Shown one piece after another: positions 27,300 through 37,088 of a stretch of 64,000 nucleotides of DNA. The translations under genes and the position numbers were made by a program. The stretch lies in NCBI GenBank assembly GCA_963790585.1, contig CAWBOY010000008.1, positions 248,001 to 312,000 of the forward strand, given 5' to 3'. Numbering within the stretch: position 1 is the stretch's first letter; the number at the start of each line of letters is the position of its first letter. Origin of the DNA: CAWBOY01 sp963790585 (lineage in GTDB: Bacteria; Planctomycetota; Planctomycetia; Gemmatales; Gemmataceae). A model generated the notes under the pieces. That model was not told where the DNA came from. It saw nothing but the letters and a program-made list of their open reading frames with translations, and ran no database searches.

Positions 27300-27770
27300 T
27301 TAGCGAGTCAGTTCGATTTTGTAGTCGTGCTGATCGGCTTTGACTTCGATCTTGGCCGTGGTCGAACCAGCTGTAGAATATACAGGCGGTATCGGTCGAT
27401 TTTGCAGGCTGTTCTTATATTCGGCCATTTTTTCCTGAGCCGCCTTGCTCATCCCGCGTGAGCCTTCGGGGCCAGGAGCGTCCTTGACCACAATGCGGTG
27501 CTTGCAGACGGCCGCACCTGGAATTTGCTTTTGTTCGAGCGTCAACGTGAACTTTCCATCCTTGTCGGTGATTCCCGTCGAGATCCACTCAGGACCCACT
27601 TCGATCTCCGGTTGAAATTCGACCAACGCATTGGGCAACGGCTTGTTGCCCAGGAGCAAAGTCCCTTCCACTTCTGTCACAGCGGGCACAATCTTCCCAC
27701 AGCCAGTCGTAGTTAACGACAAAGCGACCAAACTCAGCGTCAGGACCTTTATCGTCCACGAATGAAACAT
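27300..27770 (-). CDS. Lipoprotein with carboxypeptidase-regulatory-like domain, copy 2
   Basis: 156 residues from the ATG at 27770. Lipobox near residue 23 (LTTTGCGK). The mature domain begins VPAVTEVEGTLLLGNKPLPN and then ALVEFQPEIEVGPEWISTGI, TDKDGKFTLTLEQ and QKQIPGAAVCKHRIVV; the tail NRPIPPVYST and KVEVKADQHDYKIEL is shared with the copy at 29108. The DUF1559 gene at 27809 is immediately upstream on the same strand with a 38-base gap, the same order as the preceding pair. The duplicated pairing suggests a functional unit. Confidence 0.88.
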   Translation of the reverse strand: MFHSWTIKVLTLSLVALSLTTTGCGKIVPAVTEVEGTLLLGNKPLPNALVEFQPEIEVGPEWISTGITDKDGKFTLTLEQKQIPGAAVCKHRIVVKDAPGPEGSRGMSKAAQEKMAEYKNSLQNRPIPPVYSTAGSTTAKIEVKADQHDYKIELTR

Positions 27771-27808
27771 CGTTTTGCCTTCTTCTTCAAGCAATGGCCT
27801 TGGTAGCT

Positions 27809-28771
27809 TCAAGGTATGGAAACGATCTCGCTACCCGCGCGAGTTCCGAGAGCCTGAAGCGTCGGCAGGTCGCTCGTATTGACGAGGGCCAGGAAACGAA
27901 CGGAGCCATCGACCATGCTGACGTTGCAACCGCCGGTGTGGCCACTGCCAAAGGCGCACAGGCGGTTGTCTTCCGGATAGCTTGGTGAACCGGTCTTTGT
28001 TCCAGGAGCCAGAGTGAAATTCACTGGCACGCAAGTGCTTCCCAATGAATCCTGACCGGAGAGGTAATTCGACCAGGCCCAGCCACCCGTCGTGGACATG
28101 GCTGTGTAAGCGGGGTCATAATGATACCGTTCGCCAAATCCCAAAGTATTAGACGTACCATCCTTGACATCGGTCATACGCGTCGCGCTGTTGATGTAGT
28201 AGACGCCATCCACGGTCTCAGAAGAGGTGTAGTAGGAAACCGTTCCACCGTTGGCGACGTAGCTATTCATGCCAAAGTAATACGTTACTCCACCAGTCGT
28301 GTACGTGCTGACTTCTTTGTTGTCGAGGGCATCGGAAGGACACAGAAGGATCTTAATCACTGTCGCGCCTGGTGAGGTAGGCCCGTTACAATTGGCATAC
28401 TCCCGTTGGGTGAAATTCATGGCGTTGTACACGTTGCCCTGCTCGATAAACGGTAGCAACTGCTCTTCCCAAGACATAAACAATGCACCCATCGGCGGCT
28501 GTTTTACCAAACCTGACGTCACGAGGAAGTTTGTGGGAAAAACAGCGCCGGAAGCCGTCGAGATGGGGACGTTCAGACCAGCCGGAAGCCGCTGATTGAC
28601 CTCGTGAAAAGCTTGCGCCGCGATGCCCAGCTGCTTGAGGCTGTTTTTGCATTGCGAATTAGCCGCGGATTCGCGGACCTTCTGGACGGCGGGAAGGAGC
28701 AGGCCGATTAGCACCGCGATGATCGCGATGACAACCAGTAACTCGATGAGAGTAAAGCCCTTACGTTTCAT
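27809..28771 (-). CDS. DUF1559 protein with prepilin-type leader, copy 2
   Basis: 320 residues from the ATG at 28771, chosen because MKRKGFTLIELLVVIAIIAV begins there; an upstream in-frame start would add 16 residues before the leader. The same DUF1559 plan follows: LLPAVQKVRESAANSQCKNS, then a long extracellular domain and the late FGSGHTGGCNVSMVDGSVRF motif. The first 50 residues are nearly identical to copy 1 and the rest has diverged, as expected for paralogues under different ligand or surface pressure. Confidence 0.95.
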   Translation of the reverse strand: MKRKGFTLIELLVVIAIIAVLIGLLLPAVQKVRESAANSQCKNSLKQLGIAAQAFHEVNQRLPAGLNVPISTASGAVFPTNFLVTSGLVKQPPMGALFMSWEEQLLPFIEQGNVYNAMNFTQREYANCNGPTSPGATVIKILLCPSDALDNKEVSTYTTGGVTYYFGMNSYVANGGTVSYYTSSETVDGVYYINSATRMTDVKDGTSNTLGFGERYHYDPAYTAMSTTGGWAWSNYLSGQDSLGSTCVPVNFTLAPGTKTGSPSYPEDNRLCAFGSGHTGGCNVSMVDGSVRFLALVNTSDLPTLQALGTRAGSEIVSIP

Positions 28772-29107
28772 TGTGTGTAACCCGAGTAATAAAAAAGGTA
28801 GCCCCGGAATGAGGAACACGGTGGGTGAAAGACTAATATACGAGAGGGAAATGCAGACAACGAGAAGATTATCATTAATCTAGATGAAGAATGTGTGAAG
28901 ATGAGAAGCGGTGAGTGTTTTAGTGATTGCCGCGAGGAAGTGGTCCGAGCGAACAGGTTGATTGAGAAGCCAGAATCTAGCATGCACGCCACTGAAAACC
29001 ATGAAGTACGAAAAGTGATTACATCACGAAGAGCTGTGGCAGGCCGAACGTAGAGGAAGGGATCTCCAAGCCTGGCTAATCACAGCTGCTCGTTAAAGCA
29101 CACGTTA
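28772..29107. other. Non-coding region upstream of a DUF1559 gene
   Basis: AT-richer than its surroundings. It must contain the promoter of the minus-strand DUF1559/lipoprotein pair, but I cannot place -35/-10 boxes with confidence. No gene is supported. Confidence 0.5.
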
Positions 29108-29572
29108 TCAACGTGGCAATTCAATCTTGTAGTCGTGCTGATCCATTTTGACTTCTACCTTGGCCTTGGTAGTTCCGGCAGAAGCATATTCTTTGGGTAT
29201 TGGACGGTTAACCAAGCCCTCCTGGTACTCCTTCAATTTCTTCTCGCTGTCAGCTCCCATACCGCGAGCCTCTGCTGGGGGAGGCGATTCGCGTACGAGA
29301 ACCCGATGCATGCATACGGCAGCCCCCGACAATTGCTTCTGCTCGAGATTTAATTTGAATTTGCCGTTCTTATCGGTGATGCCGGTAGATATCCACTCTG
29401 GCCCGAGGTCGAGTTCCGGTTGGAATTCAATCAGAGCGTTCGGCAACGGTTTGCCGCCCAAAACGACAATGCCCTCCACCTCCGTGATGGCGGGCGGCGC
29501 TTTGCCGCAGCCGGGGGCCATAACGATTGAGGCACTGCAGATAAGAAGCAGCAAATGATAGGGACGGCGCAT
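29108..29572 (-). CDS. Lipoprotein with carboxypeptidase-regulatory-like domain, copy 3
   Basis: 154 residues. Signal peptide MRRPYHLLLLICSASIVMAP then lipobox GCGK. The domain is close to copy 2: PAITEVEGIVVLGGKPLPNA, GPEWISTGITDKNGKFKLNL, LEQKQLSGAAVCMHRVLV and the tail KVEVKMDQHDYKIELPR. Unlike copies 1 and 2 it has no DUF1559 gene directly upstream, so it is either an orphan of the array or the partner of the DUF1559 gene at 27809 that follows it on the minus strand. Confidence 0.88.
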   Translation of the reverse strand: MRRPYHLLLLICSASIVMAPGCGKAPPAITEVEGIVVLGGKPLPNALIEFQPELDLGPEWISTGITDKNGKFKLNLEQKQLSGAAVCMHRVLVRESPPPAEARGMGADSEKKLKEYQEGLVNRPIPKEYASAGTTKAKVEVKMDQHDYKIELPR

Positions 29573-29630
29573 CGGGAGGTTTCCTCTGTAGTAGTCTGGA
29601 TCGCGGCTGCCAATAACTTACGGAGCGCTG

Positions 29631-29915
29631 TCAGATTTGCCATCCTGTGGTGTCGAACGGGCAGTGGCCTTCCTCTCCCGCCTCGTTCTCTCGAATTGCG
29701 CGATCAATCTCTTCGATATGGTCCGCGATATACTTAAGGGTAGCATCAAGATACGCGCTACTCAGTTGCGGATAGGTAACCAAAATCTCATCTTCCGACA
29801 TACCCAGACGGCGATAATTCGCGATACACCAAACCGGAATGCGGGTCTCGCGCACGCAGGCCTCGCCGCCGCAGCGGTTGGCGTTCTTTGAAATCCAACT
29901 CGCGATTGTTGGCAT
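29631..29915 (-). CDS. DUF433 family protein
   Basis: 94 residues from the ATG at 29915. The DUF433 signature is visible: GGEACVRETRIPVWCIANYR, then RLGMSEDEILVTYPQLSSAY and LDATLKYIADHIEEIDRAI, a compact helix-turn-helix domain. DUF433 proteins commonly act as antitoxins beside a DUF5615 PIN-like toxin, but no such toxin is adjacent here, so this is a lone copy or has another role. The first Met of longer frames is not preceded by a better ribosome site. Confidence 0.88.
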   Translation of the reverse strand: MPTIASWISKNANRCGGEACVRETRIPVWCIANYRRLGMSEDEILVTYPQLSSAYLDATLKYIADHIEEIDRAIRENEAGEEGHCPFDTTGWQI

Positions 29916-29988
29916 CGCGTGATCTCCGCAATGACTCGTCCCGTCGTTCCTTTCCTTCAATATAATCCGGTGAATGGACGCGAGCAAT

Positions 29989-31218
29989 TCATGCGATCAA
30001 ACAGCGCAACACCAGGCAGGTGTTACTGCCGCCAAATCCGAACGAGTTCGACACGGCCACGCGTACGCGGCCTGGCCTAGCCTCATTGGCGACGTGACAA
30101 AGGTTGCATTCCGGATCGGGATTGTCGAGGTTGATGGTCGGCGGCAAAGCCTGATGTTTCATGGCCGCGATGCAGGCGAGCGCCTCGACGGCAGCAGCTG
30201 CAGTCAGCAGATGGCCGGTGACGCTCTTGGTCGAGCTGACAGGCAGCTTGGGGAGATGGTCGCCGAAGACCGAAGCGAGCACCCTTGCTTCCGCTGCGTC
30301 GCCGACGGGAGTGCTAGTAGCGTGGGCATTGAGGTAATCGACCTCTTCCGGGGCGATCGTCGCATCGGCCAGCGCCTGGCGCATCGCCTTGGCCGCCGGC
30401 TCGGGATCGGGACTGGGAATGACCATGTTATGCGCGTCGCTGGTTGCTCCGAAGCCTGCCACCTCGGCATAAACTTTGGCGTTCCGTTTTCGTGCCGAGG
30501 CCGACGATTCGAGAACAAAGACAGCGCCGCCTTCGCCCATGACGAAGCCGTCTCGATCACGGTCAAACGGACGTGAGGCTTTCGCAGGTTCGGCATTGCG
30601 GCGCGACAGCGCGCGAAGGTTGGCGAAGCCCGCTAGAGAGACAGGCGTGACGGCCATGTCGCAGGCTCCCGCAAGGCAAACATCGGCCCAGCCCAATTCA
30701 AGCCAATTCCGCGCCTGAGCCAACGCATAGTTGCCACTCGCGCACGCCGCCGAAACAGCGGCACTAGGACCCCGCGGCGACCCGAGTCGTTGCCGTGTTC
30801 GCTCGAGCAGCGCGCCGGTTTCGACCCGCTCGCTCCAAATCAGTGAGCCGCCGGCGAGCGTATCGGCCTCCCAGAGCAACAGCTGCTCGGCACCGATACC
30901 CAAAGCCAGACCAATGCGGACGTCATGACGCCGTTCCCAGAGGCCAGCGTCTCGAAGTGCTGAGACGAAGCACCAAAGGACTAATTGTTCCAGCCGCGGC
31001 AGCGCGGCAAACGTCTCTGCCTCGTATCCTTCGGGGCAGGGGACGCTCAACAACTGCGACGCGATCTGGCTCGGATGATCTTTGACGTCGAAGCTCTTGA
31101 CTTGATTGACGAACGACCGACCGGCAAGCAGGTTGGCGGTAAATTGGTCCTCACTTGTTCCGAGAGCGGAAGCCGTGCCCACCCCGGTTAACCAAACCGC
31201 TCGGGTGCCCTTACTCAC
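29989..31218 (-). CDS. Beta-ketoacyl-ACP synthase (FabF-like)
   Basis: 409 residues from the GTG at 31218, which overlaps the TGA of the preceding gene (GTGA). The catalytic triad is complete: Cys in AVSAACASGNYALAQARNW, His in YLNAHATSTPVGDAAE, and Lys/His in STKSVTGHLLTAAAAVEAL; the C-terminal NSFGFGGSNTCLVL is the usual glycine-rich end. It condenses malonyl-ACP with an acyl chain. The paired upstream gene is a chain-length-factor-like protein, so the two may make a dedicated fatty acid, aryl polyene or related polyketide rather than serve general lipid synthesis. Confidence 0.92.
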   Translation of the reverse strand: MSKGTRAVWLTGVGTASALGTSEDQFTANLLAGRSFVNQVKSFDVKDHPSQIASQLLSVPCPEGYEAETFAALPRLEQLVLWCFVSALRDAGLWERRHDVRIGLALGIGAEQLLLWEADTLAGGSLIWSERVETGALLERTRQRLGSPRGPSAAVSAACASGNYALAQARNWLELGWADVCLAGACDMAVTPVSLAGFANLRALSRRNAEPAKASRPFDRDRDGFVMGEGGAVFVLESSASARKRNAKVYAEVAGFGATSDAHNMVIPSPDPEPAAKAMRQALADATIAPEEVDYLNAHATSTPVGDAAEARVLASVFGDHLPKLPVSSTKSVTGHLLTAAAAVEALACIAAMKHQALPPTINLDNPDPECNLCHVANEARPGRVRVAVSNSFGFGGSNTCLVLRCLIA

Positions 31219-32023
31219 GATGGATTCTCCGAGAATTTTTGAGACTGGGACACTTGAGAGGACGTCGCGCTCTTCGTTTGCCAATAAATCTGACCCGCCG
31301 AAAATGCTAGGGAACCGCCGAGCGGACGTTCGAACATCTCGGCTAATGTGAGTAGTTCGATCCCGTTTTGGACGTTGCCGCCACCACCTTGAATCCTCAG
31401 TCGCGTGCTCGAATCTCCCTTTGCCGGAGTGATGGCTAACGCGAGAGCCGCGACCTGTGTATTCGGTTCCTGCGCCCGGTCCGGTCCGGTGGGGCATCTG
31501 GAACGAGCTTCGTCAGGATAAGCCAAACGCCCGGGAGACCTCGCGCCAGCATGGCGGCCGCGACTAACAAACCTTCGCCCGCACCTTGAGGGCCGCCGCC
31601 GACACCTAGATTAGGGCCATGAATTTTCAAAGCCTGGCTGATGGTTCCTGATAAGGAATGGAGAGAACCATGAGGAATGAGATGAGGCGATATGGCCCAT
31701 GCACCTTCTTCGAGAAACTTTTGCAACGCCACCGAGACGGTCACCCTTCCAAACGAACACGGAACGCCTAGTACGCCCCAATCATCGAAAGACTTATCGG
31801 CCAGATTGTAGGCGTCGATAGCGTGAAACACGGCTGCCAAGCCGACGACTGTTTGTTGGTCCGCTTGCTTCAGAAAAGTTGGCGGAATTCTCGCGGCTGC
31901 CCCAGGGCCCGGTGCCTTTCGTAACGCCGGAATATCGCCAACAGGGACACGGAGCCACGCCCGCGCGATTACATCGCAATCGACGGCTATGGGAGCGTCA
32001 ATCCCGTCAACATCGCCTTTCAA
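31215..32023 (-). CDS. Ketoacyl synthase-like chain-length-factor protein (one frameshift)
   Basis: About 269 residues. The likely start is a TTG at 32023 (MKGDVDGIDAPI); there is no ATG in frame nearby. It resembles the short beta-ketoacyl synthase N-terminal-type proteins (Ketoacyl-synt_2) paired with KAS in aryl polyene clusters: RIPPTFLKQADQQTVVGLAA, then PHGSLHSLSGTISQALKIHG and GVGGGPQGAGEGLLVAAAML. The nucleophile Cys of an active KAS is absent. Near 31475 one G appears missing (GGG for GGGG); after this the frame reads AQEPNTQVAALALAITPAKG to a stop overlapping the KAS start. Confidence 0.72.
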
Positions 32024-32347
32024 TGGGCCCGATTCCTTTCGCTCAGACCAACCCCGCTCTTTGGGAATTATGAGAATTGGGTATTCGGGTGAGTAAACGA
32101 GAATGCCGCGATCCTGTCAACACGGAATTTTCACGCGAATCTTTGACATAATCGGCCCGTTCAACCGAAACCCCGCAGAATGCCGCCATTCCCTTTTGCA
32201 ATCAGCGGAGCGTATAGTTAAAATAGGAGGCCTTCATGTAAGTCCGACGTGGATTTCGTGAAGCTGATTCGTCTTCTTTCGCGACGCCGACTCTCTCCGC
32301 GTCCCGCGCTCGGTCTCTGACCACTCTTCCGCACAGGACATGCCGCG
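32024..32347. other. Divergent intergenic region
   Basis: The gap lies between the minus-strand KAS pair and the plus-strand tricorn-like gene, so it should hold both promoters. No repeat or gene is supported. Confidence 0.5.
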
Positions 32348-35300
32348 ATGAATAGCATCCCACGGTCTTCTCGGATAGCGCTTCACTTTTGTTGTGCTTG
32401 CCGCGCTTGCAAGCCCTAGCTTTGCGCAAGAACCGATTCGTCTGGCCCGCACGCCCGACATCTCGCCGGACGGCAAGCACGTCGCCTTCAGTTATCATGG
32501 CGACATCTGGATCGTCGAGACGATAGGCGGCAACGCTCGAGCCGTTACGAGCCACCCCGCTCATGACATCTATCCCGTCTTCAGTCCCGACGGCGGTCAA
32601 ATTGTTTTTAGTTCAAACAGGCACGGCTCTTATAACCTATTTGTCGTCCCCGTTCAGGGCGGTAAACCAAGACGTTTGACCTTCGACTCCGCGAGCGACA
32701 TTCCTTATTCTTGGTCGCCGGACGGCAAGTCGATTCTTTTCGCCTCGGCCCGCGGCACGGCCTATCCGCGGACGAATGAGCTTTACACGATTCCCGTCGC
32801 GGGCGGTATGGCTCGCCGAATCAGCGCCAGCGAAGGTAAAGAAGGTAGCTATTCTCACGACGGTACCAAAATAGCCTACGTCCGCGGCCCCGGCGACTGG
32901 TATCGCAAAGGATATCGCGGATCGTCAAACGACGATTTGTGGATTTGTAACGCCGACGGTACAAATAATCGGCGCGTGACGTCGTTCAATGGTCAAGACA
33001 GCTCGCCCATGTGGAGTCAGGACGGGCAAACTCTCTATTACGTCAGTGAGTTTTACGGTACGCCGGCCAACATCGTTTGTCAGCCCGAGAACTCCGTCGC
33101 CGCCGCGAAGGCCGACGTCCAACAAAGCGGCGCAACCGTCAAGCCGCGACAAATAACATTCCATAAAGACGACGCCGTCCGTAACGCCCGCATTAGTGCG
33201 AATGGAGCTTATATCGTCTATGAATGCGGCGCCGATTTGTGGGTCGTTGCAACCAAGGAAGGCTCGACGCCGCGCAAGATGGCTATCGAGGCCCCGACGG
33301 ATGACAAAGTAAATCCCGAACGCATCGTCCAATATACCAGTGGGGCCACTTCGTTTGCGTTGACGGCGGACGAAAAACATATCGCCTTCACTGTACGCGG
33401 CAAGATTTTCATGATGCCCGTCGGCCCGACACCCAAAGCCATTCAGCTGACGGACGGCCCATCCAACGATCATGGTCCGGCCTGGGCTCCGGACGGTTCA
33501 AAGCTGATCTTCATCTCGGACCGCGGCGGACACGACGACCTCTATCTCTTGGAGTCAAATGAGCCGGAAAATCCCAAGCTCTGCGATGCCAAACTCTTCA
33601 AAGTCAAGAAGCTCACGGATGCCAAAGGCGCCGAAAGCAGCGTCAGCTTCACCCCGGACGGTAAAACTGTAGGATTCCTGCGCCGGTAAGTTCTGGACGA
33701 TGAATCCCGATGGGTCCAACCAAAAAGCATTGATTACCGACGGTCAAGTCTTCGATTACGATTGGTCGCCGGATTCGAAATGGATCGTCTACGCCCGCAG
33801 CGACGGCTCCGACGCCAGCGAATTGTTTATCGTGCCCATCGGCGGCCCGACGCGCGAAAACCCAGCTCGCAACGTGACCAAGTACGCTACCTTCAACGGC
33901 GGCGTGACCTGGAGCGGCGACGGCAAGCGAATCTGCTTTCTCAGCGACCGTGGCAGCGAAGGCGCTCGAACCGCTCACGTGCTCCCTCTCCAGAAGCAAG
34001 CCGCCCCAGGGTTCGTGGAGAAGCTTCCCGTTTTCGGATCACCCACACTCGCGTTCGATTGGGAAGACATTCACCTCCGTGCCAAGGCCGCTCTACCTTT
34101 GCCGGTCGACGAAGCCGCGATCTCGCCCGATGGTAAAACGATCGCTTTTCGCATGTTTCAGGACCTTTACGTGTGCAAGCTCGGCGACGATCTCAAGAGC
34201 GATCAACTTACGCGCTTGACCAGCGGCTACCAGAATCCACACCAAATCCAATGGTCGCGGCGCAAGGATTTCAGCGGCCGGCCGATGGACGTGATCTACT
34301 TCCTCGATAAAACCGGTACGATTCGCCTGTCGCGGTCGACGGGTATGACGAGCGGCTTATCCGATTCCAAAGGCACATTGCAGGAATCGGCGATCATGCC
34401 TTTCAAAATCAAGATGTCGGTCAAAGCGGAAGAAGAGTACCAGGAAATGTTCGACCAAAGCTGGCGCTTCCTGGCCGAGTATTTTTACGATAGCAAGTTC
34501 CACGACAAAAACTGGGACGAGGTGCGGGCCCGCTATCGGCCGCTGGTCAAGTATATCGCCATGAAAGAAGATCTCTATTCGCTCATGTATTTAATGATGG
34601 GCGAGTTGAATGCCTCGCATCTCGGCGTCTATGGCATCGGCCGGGGACCAGAGGAACAAACGGCCGATCTCGGTCTGATCTTCGACGAAAGCTATCGCGG
34701 CAAGGGGCTCAAGATTGCCGAAATCCTCAAACGAGGCCCGGCCGATCGCCGCGGTATCGCCCTGAAGCCAGGCGAATTTGTCGTTGCTATCGACGGCACC
34801 GACATCACGGAGACAACCGACCTGAGCAAACTGCTCAACGGCAAGACGGATGAGACAATTGTCCTCCAAGTGACGAGCAACCTCGCCGACCCCAAAGCCC
34901 GGCGCAAAGTCACAATTCAGGCGACATCGCGGGCCAGCTCAGCCGAACTCATGTACGAGCGGTGGGTCGAAAACAACGCCAAACGGGTCAGTGAATTGAG
35001 CGGCGGCAAGCTCGGCTATATCCACATTCCTGAAATGTCGCAGCCTGGCCTCGATCGCTTCATTCGCTCGCTTTATTCCGATAATTTTGACAAGGAAGCG
35101 ATCGTTGTCGATGTGCGCAACAACGGCGGGGGTTACACCCACGACCAGGTCCTGAACTATCTGACCGGTCGCGAACACACGATGTTCAAGGAACGAGACG
35201 GCAGCCAAGGCTGGGTCATTCGCTCGGGTGATCGCAAATGGTCGCGGCCCTTGGTGATGCTCATCAATAACCGTTCCTACAGCGACGCCGAAATTCTGCC

Positions 35301-35670
35301 GAGTGCTTTCCGCACTATGGGCCTCGGCAAACTGGTGGGCCAGCCGACGTCCGGTGCTGTCATTGGCACCGTGCAGCTCCCGTTGATCGATGGCTCGATA
35401 TTCCTCGTCCCTCGGGTCGGCGTTTATAACGCCAAGGGCGAGAACCTCGAGCGATCCGGAGTCATTCCCGATGTCACCATCGAGACACATCCCGATCAGC
35501 AAGCCAAGGGCGTCGATCTGCAACTCGATAAGGCGGTCGAGGTACTTCAGAGTGACGTAGTCGCCTGGAAAAAGAAAAATGTCACGGCGGTCGCAGCCAA
35601 GAGCGAAGCCCGCATCCTCGAACCGACCCCGCCGCTGGCCGATGTAAAGCCGATGCCGATGTCGAAGTGA
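32348..35670 (+). CDS. Tricorn-like protease: beta-propellers, PDZ and S41 domain (two frameshifts)
   Basis: About 1107 residues. The ATG at 32348 begins a signal peptide that shifts frame near 32385 to continue LTFVVLAALASPSFAQEPIR. TolB/PD40-type blades follow (LARTPDISPDGKHVAFSYHG; FSPDGGQIVFSSNRHGSYNL; and more). Near 33688 (GCGCCGG) two bases seem missing; the second part opens KFWTMNPDGSNQKALITDG. Next come a tricorn C1-like helical segment (SWRFLAEYFYDSKFHDKNWD), a PDZ domain (about 770-850, ILKRGPADRRGIALKPGEFV) and the S41 protease with VDVRNNGGGYTHDQVLNYL and NNRSYSDAEILPSAFRTMGL (nucleophile Ser). It is secreted, and would degrade oligopeptides or misfolded periplasmic proteins. 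Confidence 0.88.
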
Positions 35671-35676
35671 CCTATC

Positions 35677-35773
35677 TTGTTTAGCCGCGAGCCGCCAGGC
35701 GAGCGCTGTTTGATAGCGCTTTTTCAAATAGCGCTATCAAACAGCGCTCGCCTGGCGGCTCGCGGCTAAACAA
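35677..35773. repeat. Palindromic intergenic repeat, family A, perfect 44-bp arms
   Basis: Left arm 35677-35720 and right arm 35730-35773 are perfect reverse complements, with a 9-base loop (TTTTCAAAT). Each arm begins TTGTTTAGCCGCGAGCCGCC and contains GAGCGCTGTTTGATAGCGCT. It lies directly after the tricorn-like gene and would form a very stable RNA hairpin. Imperfect relatives lie at 3038-3129. Confidence 0.92.
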
Positions 35774-35891
35774 TTCTTGATAGCGCTATCAGTCAGCCAA
35801 ACTTCATTTTTTTGCCATCATTCGTTCGATTGGTTATGATTGTAAGGAGGAAGACGACGCACGAATCGCCCAATCTCTACGATACGCCACG

Positions 35892-37022
35892 ATGAGCCAC
35901 GAGCTAATCTGCACCTGGTTAGGATTGCCGGCGGGGGAGTGGCCTCCGAATCATTACCGTTTACTCGGCCTCGAGCCAGGTGAGACTGATATACACCTGA
36001 TTGAACAGCGCGTGCATCAGCGCTTAGACGCGGTGCGCCGCTATCAAATGATGCATCCCGAGCCCGCCACCGAAGCCATGAACCGCTTGGCCCAGGCTTT
36101 CGTTTGCTTGACGGAACCAACTCTAAAACGCCAGTACGACACGACCGTTCTCGGCCTGGTGCCTCCTCCCGCGGCGACCCAGCCGCCCCCTCTTCCAGCA
36201 TCTTTCAAACCCACGACAAGCCCGCCAACGTGGGGTGGCCCTGGCCCGGCACGCTCGATGGAAACGATGTTGATGCGTGCCGTCACTCCGCCCGACGTCG
36301 CGCCGCCATTGACGGGGCGGGAAACGCAGGTGATCGATCTCTCGCAGAACGATACCGTCGTACCGCCGGTGCGAATCCCTACTACGACACCAGATACCTC
36401 AGTCGAAACTGGCACTGACGTCGCGGTGGCCGAACCGCCGGTGCGACGGCAAGATGCGCCGTTGATGCGCCGCCTCGATCCGGCCGTAGAACTGGCCCAG
36501 TCACCTTTGGCTCGACGCGGCCTTGGAACGAAGCGAGCTTTTACGCAACGCATTGGCAAGACGCGGCGACTGTTGCAGCTGTGGCAGCAATTGGGGCCTT
36601 TCCTATCTAATCCACGGAAACGGTTGCCCGCGCCGCGTGAAGCCGGGCCATTCATTGAATTGATGGAAAACCTCGACCTCGAACTGGCCGATTTCCCGCC
36701 TGTCATGGGCGAAGCAGGGCAACCCGGCTATTTGCTCGTCTACCTCGCCGGGCAAGCTCGGCAGCGGCCCAACTTTCACACGTTCGATCTCGATCAGCGC
36801 CGCAGTCTTAGCCGTGACTGGCATTCAGGTCGTCGCCTTCTTCTCGCACATCGCGATTTTCTATTTCGAGAGCTGCGGCGCCTGCGGCGCCAAGGCTTTG
36901 GCCGCTGGGTGGTCCGCGCCGTCCGCTCGTTCGTCAACGAACGGCCTGGGATGATCTTCCTCGGCATCGCGGCTCTGGCCGTCGGCGCGCTGGTCATCCG
37001 CACTTGGGTCGCTTCTCGTTAA
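35892..37022 (+). CDS. J-domain-like protein with C-terminal membrane anchor
   Basis: 376 residues. The N-terminal 80 residues follow a planctomycete J-like pattern: WPPNHYRLLGLEPGETDIHL, RVHQRLDAVRRYQMMHPEPA and LAQAFVCLTEPTLKRQYDTT. The HPD motif of true DnaJ is replaced by HPEP at a shifted position, so interaction with DnaK is doubtful. A long Pro/Thr-rich middle follows, then a helical region (RDWHSGRRLLLAHRDFLFRE) and one transmembrane helix near the end (IFLGIAALAVGALVIRTWV). It is probably a cytoplasmic domain tethered to the membrane. No partner is evident from the neighbours. Confidence 0.72.
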   Translation: MSHELICTWLGLPAGEWPPNHYRLLGLEPGETDIHLIEQRVHQRLDAVRRYQMMHPEPATEAMNRLAQAFVCLTEPTLKRQYDTTVLGLVPPPAATQPPPLPASFKPTTSPPTWGGPGPARSMETMLMRAVTPPDVAPPLTGRETQVIDLSQNDTVVPPVRIPTTTPDTSVETGTDVAVAEPPVRRQDAPLMRRLDPAVELAQSPLARRGLGTKRAFTQRIGKTRRLLQLWQQLGPFLSNPRKRLPAPREAGPFIELMENLDLELADFPPVMGEAGQPGYLLVYLAGQARQRPNFHTFDLDQRRSLSRDWHSGRRLLLAHRDFLFRELRRLRRQGFGRWVVRAVRSFVNERPGMIFLGIAALAVGALVIRTWVASR

Positions 37023-37088
37023 TCGACGTCGCGTCTGCCGCTCGCGCTAAATCCCATCGATCGTCATAACCCGCAGCCTCCGCGCGAC

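Noticed and set aside
22312..35670. Programmed ribosomal frameshifting in the KdpD-like or tricorn-like gene
   Set aside because: No slippery heptamer with a downstream structure was seen, shifts go in both directions, and similar breaks occur in a dozen unrelated genes.
35677..35773. Possible CRISPR repeat
   Set aside because: It is a single palindrome with no regularly spaced direct repeats or spacers, and no cas genes are near.
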